64,000 nucleotides of DNA, taken from positions 62,001-126,000 of the forward strand of contig NZ_BJLY01000004.1 of NCBI RefSeq assembly GCF_006538885.1, read 5' to 3'. Under the pieces are notes generated by a model, which was given only the letters and a program-made list of their open reading frames with translations, ran no database searches and was not told where the DNA came from. Shown here piece after piece: positions 53,828-63,175 of the stretch. The first letter of the stretch is position 1. Each line of letters begins with the position of its first letter. This stretch comes from Gluconobacter roseus NBRC 3990. Its GTDB lineage: Bacteria; Pseudomonadota; Alphaproteobacteria; Acetobacterales; Acetobacteraceae. Position numbers and translations under genes: made by a program.

Positions 53828-54319
53828 ACTGCCCCAAGGCTGCTGCGGCCTGCGTCAGAGAAGCGGTATCAATCAGAGCTACAAAATATGTTGGCGCTGT
53901 AAGTTCCCTAAGCGGCAGATTTCGTAAAAGCCGGGCCCTATAAAACCATAAGTCTTCGTTTTATCCGTGAAATCGATGGTTCTTCGCTTGGGTGGTACCA
54001 TGCACCAGCCGGATGTGCAGAAAGCCGTCACTTTTGCGGGAAGTCGAAATCGGGAAATAACAGGATCCTCGTAGCATGTGTGGGCCTTCTGAGACTGGCT
54101 CGCCGAATGATCAGCCAGCCTGACTGCCCTTTTCTCACTGTGCCTTGAGTTCAACAAATTACAGGGTGCGTTTTTTTGGGAGAGAAGTCGATTTCTTGAT
54201 TTCTACTTCTATTATTTTTCAGGAGTAGAATACTGAATGGCATGCAACGAAATATCTTTTCGTGAGTTGAGATGTGAACGCGTTGCAAAGTTTCACCGCG
54301 CATCATGTCCAGGGAATGG
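53828..54319. other. Intergenic region upstream of carotenoid-like operon
   Basis: No gene supported. The second half is A/T-rich and contains an inverted repeat TTCTACT-N16-AGTAGAA (54201-54230) near where a promoter for the following operon would lie. Confidence 0.5.
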
Positions 54320-55957
54320 ATGCGATCGTCAGGTAGAAAAGGCCAGAATGGGAATGACGGTTTGATGCCAAGGCCTGCAGTGAAGTCCGGTTCCCTTCTT
54401 GGCCGACGGATTGCGATTGTTGGGGGAGGGCCGGGCGGACTGGCTTCGGCGATGCTGCTGGCCCATGAGGGCGCGAATGTTACGCTCTATGAGCGTCACG
54501 GTCAGCTTGGGGGGCGGTCCTCCGCGATCGAGGGTGAGACGGAGGCCGGAGCGTTTCGGTTCGATACCGGGCCGACATTCTTTCTCTATCCCCAGATCCT
54601 TCGGGACATCTTCACGCGCTGCGGGCTGCGGATGGAAGATACGATCACCCTCAAGAAGCTCGATGAAAATTATGATCTGGTTTTTGAAAATGGCCCGTCC
54701 CTGAAGGTCACGTCCGATATTGACGTGCTGGAGCGTGAGATTGCGCGGATCGATTTGCAGGATGCCGGGCGGGTCCGGGATTTCATGGTCGATAACCGTG
54801 CCAAGTTCCGCAATTTCATTCCTGTTTTGCAGCGGCCTTTCAACAGTGTGCTGGATCTGTTGCGGACGGACATGCTGCGGGCTTTTCCGAAGCTGCGGCC
54901 GCTGGCTTCGGTGGATCGGGACCTGAGCCGGTATTTCCGTGACCCGAGGACGCGGCTCGCCTTTTCGTTCCAGAGCAAATATCTCGGCATGTCGCCCTAC
55001 AGGTGCCCGAGCCTGTTCACGATCCTGAGTTTTATGGAGCATGAATTCGGCATCTATCATCCTGTTGGCGGAACGATGGCCGTCATGGAGGCCATGGGGC
55101 AGGCGGCGCAACAGCTTGGGGTTAAGATCCGTCTGAATACGCCCGTGCGCGAGATTTTGACCCGCAAGGGGCGCGCGACGGGGGTGCTGACGGATCAGAG
55201 GTCTGAGCAGGCGGATGCCGTCATCATCAATGCCGATTTCGGGCGGGCGATGACCAAGCTGGTTCCGGATCGCAAACGGCGCCGGTGGAAGAACCGGTCC
55301 ATCGAGCGGAAGAAATACTCCTGCTCGACGTTCATGATGTATCTCGGGATCGAGGGCAGTGTGCCGGATAAGGGGCATCACACGATTTTCCTCTCGGAAT
55401 CCTATGACCGGAACTTCGCTGAAATCGAGGCCGGGAAGATGCTGTCCGAAGAGGCGTCCCTTTACATCCAGAATGTCTGTGTGACCGATCCGCATCAGGC
55501 GCCTGCGGGGCATTCCACGCTCTATGTCCTGATGCCGGTCGGGCATCTGCGGGATGGTGGCGTGGACTGGACGGATGAGACACGGGCGCAGGCCCGCAGC
55601 CTTGTCATGGCCCGTCTGGAGAAGGCCGGGTTTACGGATATCGAGGAGCGGATCCGCTTTGAGAAGATCATAACGCCGGCCGACTGGGAGGAGCGTTATG
55701 ACGTTCACAAGGGGGCGGTTTTCAATCTGGCGCATAATCTGGGGCAGATGCTGCACCGGCGGCCGCATAACCGTTTCGAGGATATCCGGGGCGTTTATCT
55801 GGCGGGCGGAGGGACCCATCCGGGCAGCGGGCTTCCGGTGATTTTTGAGGGTGCACGGATCAGCAGTGATCTGGTGATCCGGGATCTCGCATCTCGCAGG
55901 CGCTTTGCGTTTTTCAACCGGCGTTCCCGGAAAGGGGCCACCCATGTCACGTCCTGA
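54320..55957 (+). CDS. CrtN/CrtI-type carotenoid (squalene) desaturase
   Basis: An FAD-dependent amine-oxidase-fold desaturase of 545 residues. The N-terminal FAD motif RIAIVGGGPGGLASAMLLAHEGANVTLYERHGQLGGR is followed by DTGPTFFLYP, and the C-terminal GVYLAGGGTHPGSGLPVIFEGA is the phytoene-desaturase signature. The start is uncertain: ATG 54320 has AGGG upstream; ATG 54305 and 54365 are alternatives. It is first of a tightly overlapping set with a second desaturase, acyltransferase, glycosyltransferase, DUF2141 protein and aldehyde dehydrogenase. By context it likely dehydrogenates a C30 backbone such as squalene or diapophytoene; C40 phytoene is less likely with no crtB nearby. Confidence 0.82.
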   Translation: MRSSGRKGQNGNDGLMPRPAVKSGSLLGRRIAIVGGGPGGLASAMLLAHEGANVTLYERHGQLGGRSSAIEGETEAGAFRFDTGPTFFLYPQILRDIFTRCGLRMEDTITLKKLDENYDLVFENGPSLKVTSDIDVLEREIARIDLQDAGRVRDFMVDNRAKFRNFIPVLQRPFNSVLDLLRTDMLRAFPKLRPLASVDRDLSRYFRDPRTRLAFSFQSKYLGMSPYRCPSLFTILSFMEHEFGIYHPVGGTMAVMEAMGQAAQQLGVKIRLNTPVREILTRKGRATGVLTDQRSEQADAVIINADFGRAMTKLVPDRKRRRWKNRSIERKKYSCSTFMMYLGIEGSVPDKGHHTIFLSESYDRNFAEIEAGKMLSEEASLYIQNVCVTDPHQAPAGHSTLYVLMPVGHLRDGGVDWTDETRAQARSLVMARLEKAGFTDIEERIRFEKIITPADWEERYDVHKGAVFNLAHNLGQMLHRRPHNRFEDIRGVYLAGGGTHPGSGLPVIFEGARISSDLVIRDLASRRRFAFFNRRSRKGATHVTS

Positions 55958-57476
55958 ACAGAAATCGTCCGTCATTGTCATTGGCGCCGGGCTGGGCGGG
56001 CTTGCGGCGGCCTGCACGATGGCGGCGCGTGGCCATAAGGTAACCGTGCTTGAGGCCAATGACTGGCTGGGAGGCAAGGCTGCGGAATGGCGGGAGGGCG
56101 GCTACCGCTTCGATATGGGGCCGACGATCCTGACCGTTCCGCGTGTGCTGGAGCGTGTGTTCTCCGAAGCAGGCGTTGATATGCATGAGCGGCTGGATCT
56201 GCGTCGGCTTGATCCGCAGTGGCGCTGTTTTTTCGAGGACGGGCAGACGCTTGATCTGGAAGAAAATGCGGAGCGGATGTCGCAGGTTCTGGAAAACCTG
56301 TGTGCGGGGGATGGCGACGGGTATCGCGACCTGATGGAAACCAGCCGTCAGCTGCATGAGACGTCCGAACGGTTTTTCTTCTGGAAAAGCGTAGGCGGCA
56401 TTGCGGATACGATGGATCTGCGCAGCACCTTCACGCTTGCGACCCTGCGCGATGTGTTGCGGCTGCGGATGGATTCCACGTTTGCGCGGGAAATCCGCAA
56501 GCGCATCCATAATCCCCAGGCGGCCCAGATGCTGGATCATCTGACGCAGTATGTGGGCTCTAATCCATTTCAGGCACCGGCCGTTCTTTTGGGAATTGCC
56601 GACATGCAGAGCCATGACGGGGTCTGGTATCCGATGGGGGGCACCCGTGCTGTTCCGGAAGCGCTGGTCCGGCTTGGCGAAGAACTTGGGGCCGAATTCA
56701 GGACCGGGGTGCGGGTGCAGCGGATCCTGACGCGGAACGGACGGGCCTGCGGTGTTCTGACAGCGGAAGGCGATGTGCTGGAAGCGGATGTGATCATCTC
56801 CAACATGGACAGCGTGCGCACGATGCGGGAGTTGCTGGCGCATGTTCCCTCCGCAGGGTTCGAGCGGAAGTGGAAGCGGCGCAGACCGGCCTGTTCGGGT
56901 GTGGTGCTCTATCTGGGGCTGGATCGTACCTACGATCATCTGGCGCATCATGACTTCGTCTTTTCTGCCGATCCGGAAGAAGAGTTCGACGCCATCTATC
57001 GCCGGGGCGTGCCTGCGCCGGACCCGACCTGCTATCTCGCGGCACCGTCACGGACCGATCCGGACGTCGCGCCGGAAGGGGGCGAGGCGCTGTATGTTCT
57101 GGTGCACACGCCTTACATTCATCGCGGTCAGAACTGGCAGGAGATGTTTCCGGGATATCGACAGGTCATTCTGGACAAGCTGAAACGCTGCGGAAGAATG
57201 CCTGATCTGGAAGAGCGGATCAGGGTGGAGCATCATCTGACGCCGCTCGATATCCAGGAGCGTTATTCGACGCTGCGCGGGGCGATTTACGGTCTGGCGA
57301 GCCATGGGCGTCTTAACGGAGCCTTCAAGCCTGCGAACCGCTCAACAGATGTGTCGGGGCTGTATCTTGCGGGCGGCTCCGCGCATCCGGGGGCAGGGAT
57401 GCCGATGGCGCTGATGTCAGGCTGGATTGCGGCGGACTGCGCCGATCATGATATGGCGGAAGCGCGCGCATCATGA
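55944..57476 (+). CDS. Second CrtN/CrtP-type carotenoid desaturase or oxidase
   Basis: A 510-residue paralogue of the preceding enzyme: VIVIGAGLGGLAAACTMAARG (about 10-30), LGGKAAEWREGGYRFDMGPTILTVP, and C-terminal SGLYLAGGSAHPGAGMPMALMSG. Paired CrtN and CrtP enzymes in staphyloxanthin-type pathways divide desaturation and terminal methyl oxidation; which does which here is not evident. ATG 55944 overlaps the preceding gene by 14 bases and has AAAGGGG upstream. The next gene starts with an ATGA overlap. Confidence 0.82.
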   Translation: MSRPEQKSSVIVIGAGLGGLAAACTMAARGHKVTVLEANDWLGGKAAEWREGGYRFDMGPTILTVPRVLERVFSEAGVDMHERLDLRRLDPQWRCFFEDGQTLDLEENAERMSQVLENLCAGDGDGYRDLMETSRQLHETSERFFFWKSVGGIADTMDLRSTFTLATLRDVLRLRMDSTFAREIRKRIHNPQAAQMLDHLTQYVGSNPFQAPAVLLGIADMQSHDGVWYPMGGTRAVPEALVRLGEELGAEFRTGVRVQRILTRNGRACGVLTAEGDVLEADVIISNMDSVRTMRELLAHVPSAGFERKWKRRRPACSGVVLYLGLDRTYDHLAHHDFVFSADPEEEFDAIYRRGVPAPDPTCYLAAPSRTDPDVAPEGGEALYVLVHTPYIHRGQNWQEMFPGYRQVILDKLKRCGRMPDLEERIRVEHHLTPLDIQERYSTLRGAIYGLASHGRLNGAFKPANRSTDVSGLYLAGGSAHPGAGMPMALMSGWIAADCADHDMAEARAS

Positions 57477-58234
57477 CAGCGCCCGGGGGGCGTCATCCGC
57501 TGGTGGCTGCGCTTGTTTCGCGGGGGATGCGCCGGGGGATTGAGCGTCGGTTCAATGCGGTCCGGCTGTCGGGGAACGGAGAGGTATTGCGTCATCGCGG
57601 GCCGCTTGTGGTGTGTGCGAACCATCCGGGGTGGTGGGATCCGGCGGTTTTTGCATGGTTGCAGCATCATTTTTTCGGGCATTGTCACGGCTATGGGCCG
57701 ATGGAGGCTGCGGCGTTGCAGCGGTATCCGCTGCTGGAAAAGGCCGGGCTGATACCGGTTGATCCGGATGATCCGCAGTCGCTCCGGCGGTTTGTTCGTG
57801 TGGCGCGGGATGTGCTGCGACAGGGTAATATCTTGTGGATCACGCCTCAGGGGCAGTTCACTGACAGTCGTGTCCGGCCCATCCGGCTTCAGCCGGGGTT
57901 TGCGCATCTGGTGCGGCATATGCCTTCGGTCCGGCTTGTACCGCTGGCGATCGAATATCCGTTCTGGAACGAGAGCCGGCCGGAGCTTCTGCTCAGGTTT
58001 GGCGCTCCGGTTCCTCTTGCTGAGAGGGAGGATGTGCGCAGTGTGACTGCGCGTATGGAGGAAGCCCTGACGGAGACGATGGATACGCTGGCCCGGGATG
58101 CCTGCACGCGCGATGCGTCGCGTTTTACGACGTTTGTGCAGGGACAGGCGGGGATTGGCGGGATTTATGATTTGGGACGCAGGGTCCGGCAGTGGGTGCG
58201 GCGGGAGAATTTTCAGCCCCGGCATGATCCATGA
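57473..58234 (+). CDS. PlsC-like acyltransferase of the carotenoid-like operon
   Basis: A 253-residue glycerol-3-phosphate acyltransferase-fold protein. The HX4D block is NHPGWWDP (about 49-56), followed by GPMEAAALQRYPLLEKAGLIPVD and a TPQGQFTD motif (about 123-130). By analogy with CrtO in staphyloxanthin synthesis it could esterify a carotenoid glycoside with a fatty acid, though CrtO is a different fold, so this is inference from context. It overlaps both neighbours by 4 bases. Confidence 0.75.
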   Translation: MTAPGGRHPLVAALVSRGMRRGIERRFNAVRLSGNGEVLRHRGPLVVCANHPGWWDPAVFAWLQHHFFGHCHGYGPMEAAALQRYPLLEKAGLIPVDPDDPQSLRRFVRVARDVLRQGNILWITPQGQFTDSRVRPIRLQPGFAHLVRHMPSVRLVPLAIEYPFWNESRPELLLRFGAPVPLAEREDVRSVTARMEEALTETMDTLARDACTRDASRFTTFVQGQAGIGGIYDLGRRVRQWVRRENFQPRHDP

Positions 58235-59322
58235 CCCGGAAGCTTGAGAAACTGGCATTCGGCGCGGTTCTTCTGCCGTTTGTCATGACGCTGCTGAATC
58301 TGGGGCGATTGCGCAGACTTCCGGACAGATCCGGGCATGGGCCGGTCTCTGTGCTGATTCCGGCGCGGGATGAGGAAGAGACCATCCAGGGGGCGATCGA
58401 TACGGTTCTGGCCAGTGAAGGGGTGGAGCTAGAACTGATCGTGCTGGACGATCATTCGAGCGACAGGACGATGGATATTCTGCGTGCCTGCACTGACCCG
58501 CGGCTGCGGGTTTTGCAGGCGCCGAACCTGCCGGAAGGGTGGTGTGGCAAGACTCATGCCTGTGCGCTTCTGGGGGAGGCAGCGCGACATGGTTTGATGC
58601 TGTTTGTAGACGCGGATGTGCGGCTGCGGCCTGATGCGCTGGCGCGGCTTTCCGCCCTGATGTCGGCTCGGCCCGAGATTGCGTTTCTCAGTGGTGTGCC
58701 CCGGCAGGTGACGCGGACATTTCTGGAATGGCTGTTGTTGCCGTTCATTCATGTTCTGCTGCTGGGGTATTTGCCGATGGTGTTTGATACCGGGCAGAAA
58801 CCGGAGTTTGCCGCGGCCTGTGGGCAGCTCGTTCTGGTGAGGCGCAGTGCCTATCGGGTCAGTGGGGGACATGCTGCCATCCGCAACAGGCTACATGACG
58901 GGCTTGCGCTTGCACGGCAGTTTCGGAGCGCAGGCTTCCGGACAATGCTGTTTGATGCGACGGACATTGCGTCATGCCGGATGTATCACCGGGCGGCAGA
59001 TGTCTGGAACGGGCTTCTGAAAAACGCGACGGAGGGCATGGCGACCCCACGCGGACTGCCAGTCTGGACCGGGCTGCTGGGCGCGGCGCAGATCCTTCCG
59101 TTTGTGCTGCCTGCAACGCGGATGTCACGGCTGGCGGTCGGGATGACGCTCCTGACCCGCGGGCTGATCTCGTACCGCTTCCGGCAGGGTTGGGGCACGG
59201 TTGTGCTGGCACCCCTTGGGACGGCGATGCTGCTTCTGCTTCAGTGGCAGGCGCTGATTGGCGGGTATCTGGGGCATGCGCCGCGCTGGCGGGGACGGTC
59301 TTATCCACGGAGATCCGTATAA
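58231..59322 (+). CDS. GT2-family glycosyltransferase (CrtQ-like)
   Basis: A 363-residue membrane-associated glycosyltransferase: a GT-A nucleotide-sugar domain with VSVLIPARDEEETI (about 32-45), DDHSSDRTMDIL (about 74-85), FVDADVRLRPDALARL with the DxD-like DAD, and GGHAAIRNRLHDGLALARQ. Several hydrophobic helices lie at the C terminus (about 290-350). The pattern resembles CrtQ, which glycosylates a C30 carotenoic acid. It overlaps the acyltransferase by 4 bases and the DUF2141 gene by 1 base. Confidence 0.8.
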   Translation: MTRKLEKLAFGAVLLPFVMTLLNLGRLRRLPDRSGHGPVSVLIPARDEEETIQGAIDTVLASEGVELELIVLDDHSSDRTMDILRACTDPRLRVLQAPNLPEGWCGKTHACALLGEAARHGLMLFVDADVRLRPDALARLSALMSARPEIAFLSGVPRQVTRTFLEWLLLPFIHVLLLGYLPMVFDTGQKPEFAAACGQLVLVRRSAYRVSGGHAAIRNRLHDGLALARQFRSAGFRTMLFDATDIASCRMYHRAADVWNGLLKNATEGMATPRGLPVWTGLLGAAQILPFVLPATRMSRLAVGMTLLTRGLISYRFRQGWGTVVLAPLGTAMLLLLQWQALIGGYLGHAPRWRGRSYPRRSV

Positions 59323-59735
59323 TGAAACTGCCTTTGACGATGTTTTTGCTGCTGCTGCCCTGCGTCGCTCGGGCCGCTGCTCTTGATGTGACTGTGACGA
59401 ACATTCCCGATGCGACAGGGAATATTCGTGTGGCAGTGTGTACGAAGGCGGAGTTCCTGCAGCCGGATTGCGGGTATCATGCAATAGCGCCATCCTGGGC
59501 GGGACAGGTCAGCGTGACGTTCGGGGACGTCCGGCCCGGAATTTATGCGGTTCAGGTTTTTCAGGATCGCAATGCCAATCAGAAGCTGGACACGAATTTT
59601 CTTGGGATGCCGAAAGAGCCGCTGGGCTTTTCGCGTAACCCACCGATGCATTTCGGACCGCCCCGGTTTGCCGATGCGGCGTTTTCTCTTGGAACGCAGA
59701 ACAGCGCCGTCTCCGTCGCGCTGAGAACGAAATAG
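59322..59735 (+). CDS. Periplasmic DUF2141 protein
   Basis: A 137-residue secreted protein: signal peptide MKLPLTMFLLLLPCVARAAA (cleaved near residue 19), then a beta-rich DUF2141 domain with the typical GNIRVAVCTKAEFL, PGIYAVQVFQDRNANQKLDTNFLGMP and EPLGFSRNP. DUF2141 genes are often found in bacterial carotenoid and related clusters, although the role is unknown. TAATG overlap with the glycosyltransferase gene. It is exported while the other operon products act at the inner membrane. Confidence 0.85.
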   Translation: MKLPLTMFLLLLPCVARAAALDVTVTNIPDATGNIRVAVCTKAEFLQPDCGYHAIAPSWAGQVSVTFGDVRPGIYAVQVFQDRNANQKLDTNFLGMPKEPLGFSRNPPMHFGPPRFADAAFSLGTQNSAVSVALRTK

Positions 59736-59746
59736 AGGCCGGACGA

Positions 59747-60994
59747 ATGGCGCTGCCCGATGATGCGGTCGAACGGCTGAGACGGGCGGCAGAGCTTTGG
59801 GATGCGGTTCCGATGGCTGCGCGGCTGCGTCTGGTCAGGCGTTTCCGGTGTCTTCTGCGGCGCAAATGGCGGATGCTGCCGGATCTGTTTCCAAAACGTC
59901 CGGCTGTGGAGACACTGACGGTTGAGCTGCTGCCTTTGCTGGCAGCGTGTCGGTTTCTTGAGCGGAATGCCGGAAAAGTTCTGCGTGAGCGCAAGGCTGG
60001 CGTGTGGAGGCGGCCTCTGTGGCTGCCGGGGGTGACATCGCGTGTGGAGCGGCGGCCTTTCGGGGCGGTTCTGATTCTGGCGCCAGGGAATTATCCGCTG
60101 ATGCTGCCCGGGATCCAACTGCTGCAGGCTCTGGTGGCGGGCAATGTGGTGGCCCTAAAGCCTGCTCCGGGTGGTGAGACAGCGGCCCGTCTGTTGGCCG
60201 ATCTTCTGGTGCAGGCTGGTTTTCCACTGGCGGTGTGCACGGTTCTGCCAACGGATTCAGGGGCAGAAGCGGTTGCTGCGGGTTTTGATCTGATTGTGTT
60301 GACGGGATCAGCGCAGACGGGGCGGCATGTGCTTCAGGAAGCCGCCAAAACGCTGACGCCCACGATCATGGAGCTTTCAGGCGTGGATCCGGTGTTTGTA
60401 CTGCCGGGTGCTGATCTGGCTCATGTGGCCCGCCGGCTTGTCTATGGTGCCCGTCTGAACAACGGGGCGACATGTATTGCGCCGCATCGGGTTTTTATTT
60501 GTCGTGAAGATGAGGCGGCGCTGCTAACGGTGCTGCGAACCATGCTGGCGAAAAAGCCTCCTCTGTCATGCGACAGCGCGGGCCGGACGCGACTTGCGGC
60601 GCTGGTGAAGCGGATCGAAGCTGCGGGCGGTCGTGCGGAGACGGTTGGGAATGTGGTCATCTTCACGCAGATGGAAGGGCTGCATAACCTGCTGGATACA
60701 GACATCTTCATGCCCTGGCTGGCGCTGACGGGTGTGTCGGATATCGAGGAAGCCCTGATACTGGAGAAAAGTACGTCCTATGCGCTGGGAGCGAGCATTT
60801 TTGGACCGGTTCCAGAAGCGACACAATTGGCACGAAGGCTTCGCTCGGGTTCGATCTGCATCAACAATCTGATCGTCCCGACTGCAGATCCGAGGCTCCC
60901 TTTCGGAGGGGCAGGCGGAAGCGGTTACGGAGTGACCCGCGGGCCAGAAGGCCTTCTGGCGCTGACACGGCCTGTAGCCACATCTGTATGTTAG
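59747..60994 (+). CDS. Aldehyde dehydrogenase of the carotenoid-like operon
   Basis: A 415-residue aldehyde dehydrogenase, shorter than the usual 450-500. Typical parts: FGAVLILAPGNYPLMLPGIQLLQALVAGNVVALKPAPG, catalytic Glu in TIMELSGVDPVFVL, nucleophile Cys in NNGATCIAPHRVFI, and the C-terminal DPRLPFGGAGGSGYGVTRG. In staphyloxanthin-type pathways an aldehyde dehydrogenase converts the carotenoid aldehyde to the acid that is then glycosylated; that role fits here. It begins 11 bp after the DUF2141 gene and appears to end the operon. Confidence 0.82.
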   Translation: MALPDDAVERLRRAAELWDAVPMAARLRLVRRFRCLLRRKWRMLPDLFPKRPAVETLTVELLPLLAACRFLERNAGKVLRERKAGVWRRPLWLPGVTSRVERRPFGAVLILAPGNYPLMLPGIQLLQALVAGNVVALKPAPGGETAARLLADLLVQAGFPLAVCTVLPTDSGAEAVAAGFDLIVLTGSAQTGRHVLQEAAKTLTPTIMELSGVDPVFVLPGADLAHVARRLVYGARLNNGATCIAPHRVFICREDEAALLTVLRTMLAKKPPLSCDSAGRTRLAALVKRIEAAGGRAETVGNVVIFTQMEGLHNLLDTDIFMPWLALTGVSDIEEALILEKSTSYALGASIFGPVPEATQLARRLRSGSICINNLIVPTADPRLPFGGAGGSGYGVTRGPEGLLALTRPVATSVC

Positions 60995-61500
60995 GCCTCT
61001 ACAAAGGTGATTTCTTTCGGCAATATCACTGTCAAATCGCAATGATTGAGCCGTTTTAGGCTCAGGACCTATTGATCTGAGTGGAAGAGTCCTTAGGCCT
61101 AGCTATAATTCTGTAAGCGCTCTTTAACTAATATGTCACCAATTAGAACCATTATTCTGCTACCAAGACTTGCTGTGCAATGCTTGTCGTGAAGCGGAGT
61201 AGAAATTGTACTTAGCCTTGGAACGATATTGTAGGTGCTGGTGATCCGACGCTCAGGAAGCCGGCTTTAAGCTCTCAAGGCCTGGGGCACTGAAACCAGA
61301 AGTCTCAGCGTAGTTATGGCCACCCCGCCCATGGCTGTCCCTGCTATTACTAGTGACATGGTCGAGCTTTTCTCACGCGATCAATGATCGCATAGAGATC
61401 GATAATGAGATTTAGATTGTATGGAAAGCAAAGACGGCTTGCTAAAAGCAGCTTGGCTCAGATTACCCGAAACCGAAATTTCACATTTTTGGATGAAAAT
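60995..61500. other. A/T-rich intergenic region
   Basis: No gene supported. It contains a TGAGCC-N6-GGCTCA hairpin (61047-61064) and a perfect 15-bp palindrome GCGATCAATGATCGC (61378-61392). Composition and broken frames suggest decayed mobile DNA, but no transposase motif could be recognised. Confidence 0.4.
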
Positions 61501-61576
61501 TGGCGTCCCATAGGGGATTCGAACCCCTGTTGCCGCCGTGAGAGGGCGGTGTCCTAGGCCTCTAGACGAATGGGAC
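61501..61576 (-). tRNA. tRNA-Glu (CTC)
   Basis: A 76-nt tRNA with encoded CCA. The acceptor GTCCCAT pairs with ATGGGAC, the anticodon stem is CCGCC/GGCGG around CTCTCAC (anticodon CTC), and the T arm is AGGGG-TTCGAAT-CCCCT. Confidence 0.95.
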
Positions 61577-61624
61577 GAGGCGAGGGGCTTGATAGTCGGC
61601 CCCTCGGGTCTTGGCAAGTCTTAT

Positions 61625-61993
61625 TTAAGAAGTTTTTTGTGTCAGCAGTGGACCGAGGGCAGCGCCGCCGAACAGATGGACGTGAAAGTGGGGAACTTCC
61701 TGTCCGGAGTTGGGGCCGGAATTGCTGATGAGGCGGAAGCCTTCGTGGGTGAGGCCCTGCTCTTCGGCAATTTTCGAGACGGCGCGCCAGAAGCCCGTGA
61801 TTTCTTCAGGAGAGGCCGTTGCGCCGAAATCGGCGATGGAGACGTATGGCCCCTTGGGAATGACCAGAACGTGGATCGGGGCCTGCGGGGCGATGTCGTG
61901 GAAGGCGAGCGCGAAGTCGTCTTCATAGACAGTGCGGGCCGGGATTTCCTTGCGCAGAATACGGGCGAAGATGTTGCCGGGATCGTATGCCAT
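61625..61993 (-). CDS. hinT: HIT-family nucleotide hydrolase (HinT)
   Basis: A 122-residue histidine-triad protein: IFARILRKEIPARTVYEDD (about 8-26), HVLVIPKGPYVSI, and the HxHxH motif HFHVHLFGG near the C terminus. HinT hydrolyses purine phosphoramidates such as AMP-lysine. It lies 14 bp downstream of hisE in a histidine gene run, an arrangement seen in alphaproteobacteria. Confidence 0.93.
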   Translation of the reverse strand: MAYDPGNIFARILRKEIPARTVYEDDFALAFHDIAPQAPIHVLVIPKGPYVSIADFGATASPEEITGFWRAVSKIAEEQGLTHEGFRLISNSGPNSGQEVPHFHVHLFGGAALGPLLTQKTS

Positions 61994-62007
61994 AGTCTGT
62001 TTCCTGT

Positions 62008-62409
62008 TCAGCCGAGCTTTTCCTTAGGGCGTGCCGCCTTTTCGGCGATGCCACTCGTGCCTTCGCGACGCTTGAGTTCCGTCCAGACGTCTTCGGGAGA
62101 GACACCGGCGTCAACCCACATGACGATCAGGTGGTACAGCACGTCTGCGCTTTCGCCGATCAGTTCCTTGCGGTTGCCGTTGACAGCCTCAATCAGACAT
62201 TCGACGGCTTCCTCGCCGAATTTCTGGGCAATCTTGTTGCGGCCACGGGCCATCAGGCGTGCGGAGTGACTGAGGGACGGGTCGGTGCCGCGACGGGACT
62301 GGACCGTGTCATACAGGCGCTGAAGCACCAGTTCCTGCTGAAGATCGGACTTCTTGTCGTCCTGCTGCTTCGAAGGCTTCGGGGCCGGTTTGGTGGCGGG
62401 TTTTCCCAT
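62008..62409 (-). CDS. hisE: Phosphoribosyl-ATP pyrophosphohydrolase
   Basis: A 133-residue MazG-fold enzyme: [47 protein letters not shown], then [19 protein letters not shown] with the metal-binding Glu and Asp residues. An unusual Lys/Pro/Asp-rich N-terminal tail (about 1-28) precedes it. It removes pyrophosphate from phosphoribosyl-ATP in histidine biosynthesis. ATG 62409 is used, 4 bases after the hisF stop. Confidence 0.94.
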   Translation of the reverse strand: MGKPATKPAPKPSKQQDDKKSDLQQELVLQRLYDTVQSRRGTDPSLSHSARLMARGRNKIAQKFGEEAVECLIEAVNGNRKELIGESADVLYHLIVMWVDAGVSPEDVWTELKRREGTSGIAEKAARPKEKLG

Positions 62410-62413
62410 GGTC

Positions 62414-63175
62414 TTACTCTCCAAGCCTGACCGGCAGTCCGGCCTTGTTCAGCGCGTTCTTGACTTCATCGATACGGAACTGGCCGAAGTGGAACACACT
62501 TGCCGCCAGAAGGCCACTTGCGCCGACTTCTGCGCCTTCCACGAAATGCTGCAGTTCACCCACGCCACCCGAGGCGACAACCGGAACAGTCACAGCGCCG
62601 CAGACGGCGCGAAGCAGATCCAGATCGAAGCCTGCACGCGTACCATCGCGGTCCATGCTGGTCAGCAGGATTTCGCCCGCTCCCAGATCCTGCATTTTCT
62701 TGGCCCATTCCACGACGTCCAGACCCGTGGGTTCGCGGCCGCCCTTGGCATAGACTTCCCAGCCGCCCTTGCCGTCGGAACGGGCATCAATGGCGACAAC
62801 GATGCACTGGCTGCCAAAGCGCTCGGAGGCTTCGCGGATCAGGCCGGGGTTTTTGATGGCAGCGGAATTGACGGCGCATTTATCTGCCCCGGCCAGAAGC
62901 AGGCGGCGCATGTCTTCACAGGTGCGCACCCCACCGCCGACAGTCAGGGGCAGGCAGATGGCTTCGGCCGTACGGCGGACAACGTCTAGGATGGTATCCC
63001 GGTTTTCGACGCTGGCCGTAATGTCGAGGAAGGTGAGTTCGTCGGCACCGGCCGCATCGTAAAGCTTGGCCTGTTCGACCGGGTCGCCGGCATCGCGCAG
63101 GGAGACGAAATTCACCCCTTTGACGACGCGGCCGTCCTTGACGTCCAGACAGGGAATAACGCGGAGTTTCAGCAT
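62414..63175 (-). CDS. hisF: Imidazole glycerol phosphate synthase subunit HisF
   Basis: A 253-residue TIM barrel: [19 protein letters not shown] (2-20, with catalytic Asp), [49 protein letters not shown] with the second catalytic Asp, and VVASGGVG. It makes IGP and AICAR with HisH. Its start overlaps the hisA stop by 7 bases, indicating coupling. Confidence 0.96.
   Translation of the reverse strand: MLKLRVIPCLDVKDGRVVKGVNFVSLRDAGDPVEQAKLYDAAGADELTFLDITASVENRDTILDVVRRTAEAICLPLTVGGGVRTCEDMRRLLLAGADKCAVNSAAIKNPGLIREASERFGSQCIVVAIDARSDGKGGWEVYAKGGREPTGLDVVEWAKKMQDLGAGEILLTSMDRDGTRAGFDLDLLRAVCGAVTVPVVASGGVGELQHFVEGAEVGASGLLAASVFHFGQFRIDEVKNALNKAGLPVRLGE

Noticed and set aside
54329-56077. 582-residue antisense frame opposite the first desaturase
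   Set aside because: Pro/His/Arg-rich shadow; the plus strand has the FAD and desaturase signatures.
60995-61500. Insertion-sequence remnant
   Set aside because: A hairpin and a palindrome are present, but no transposase motif, terminal repeat pair or target duplication could be identified.
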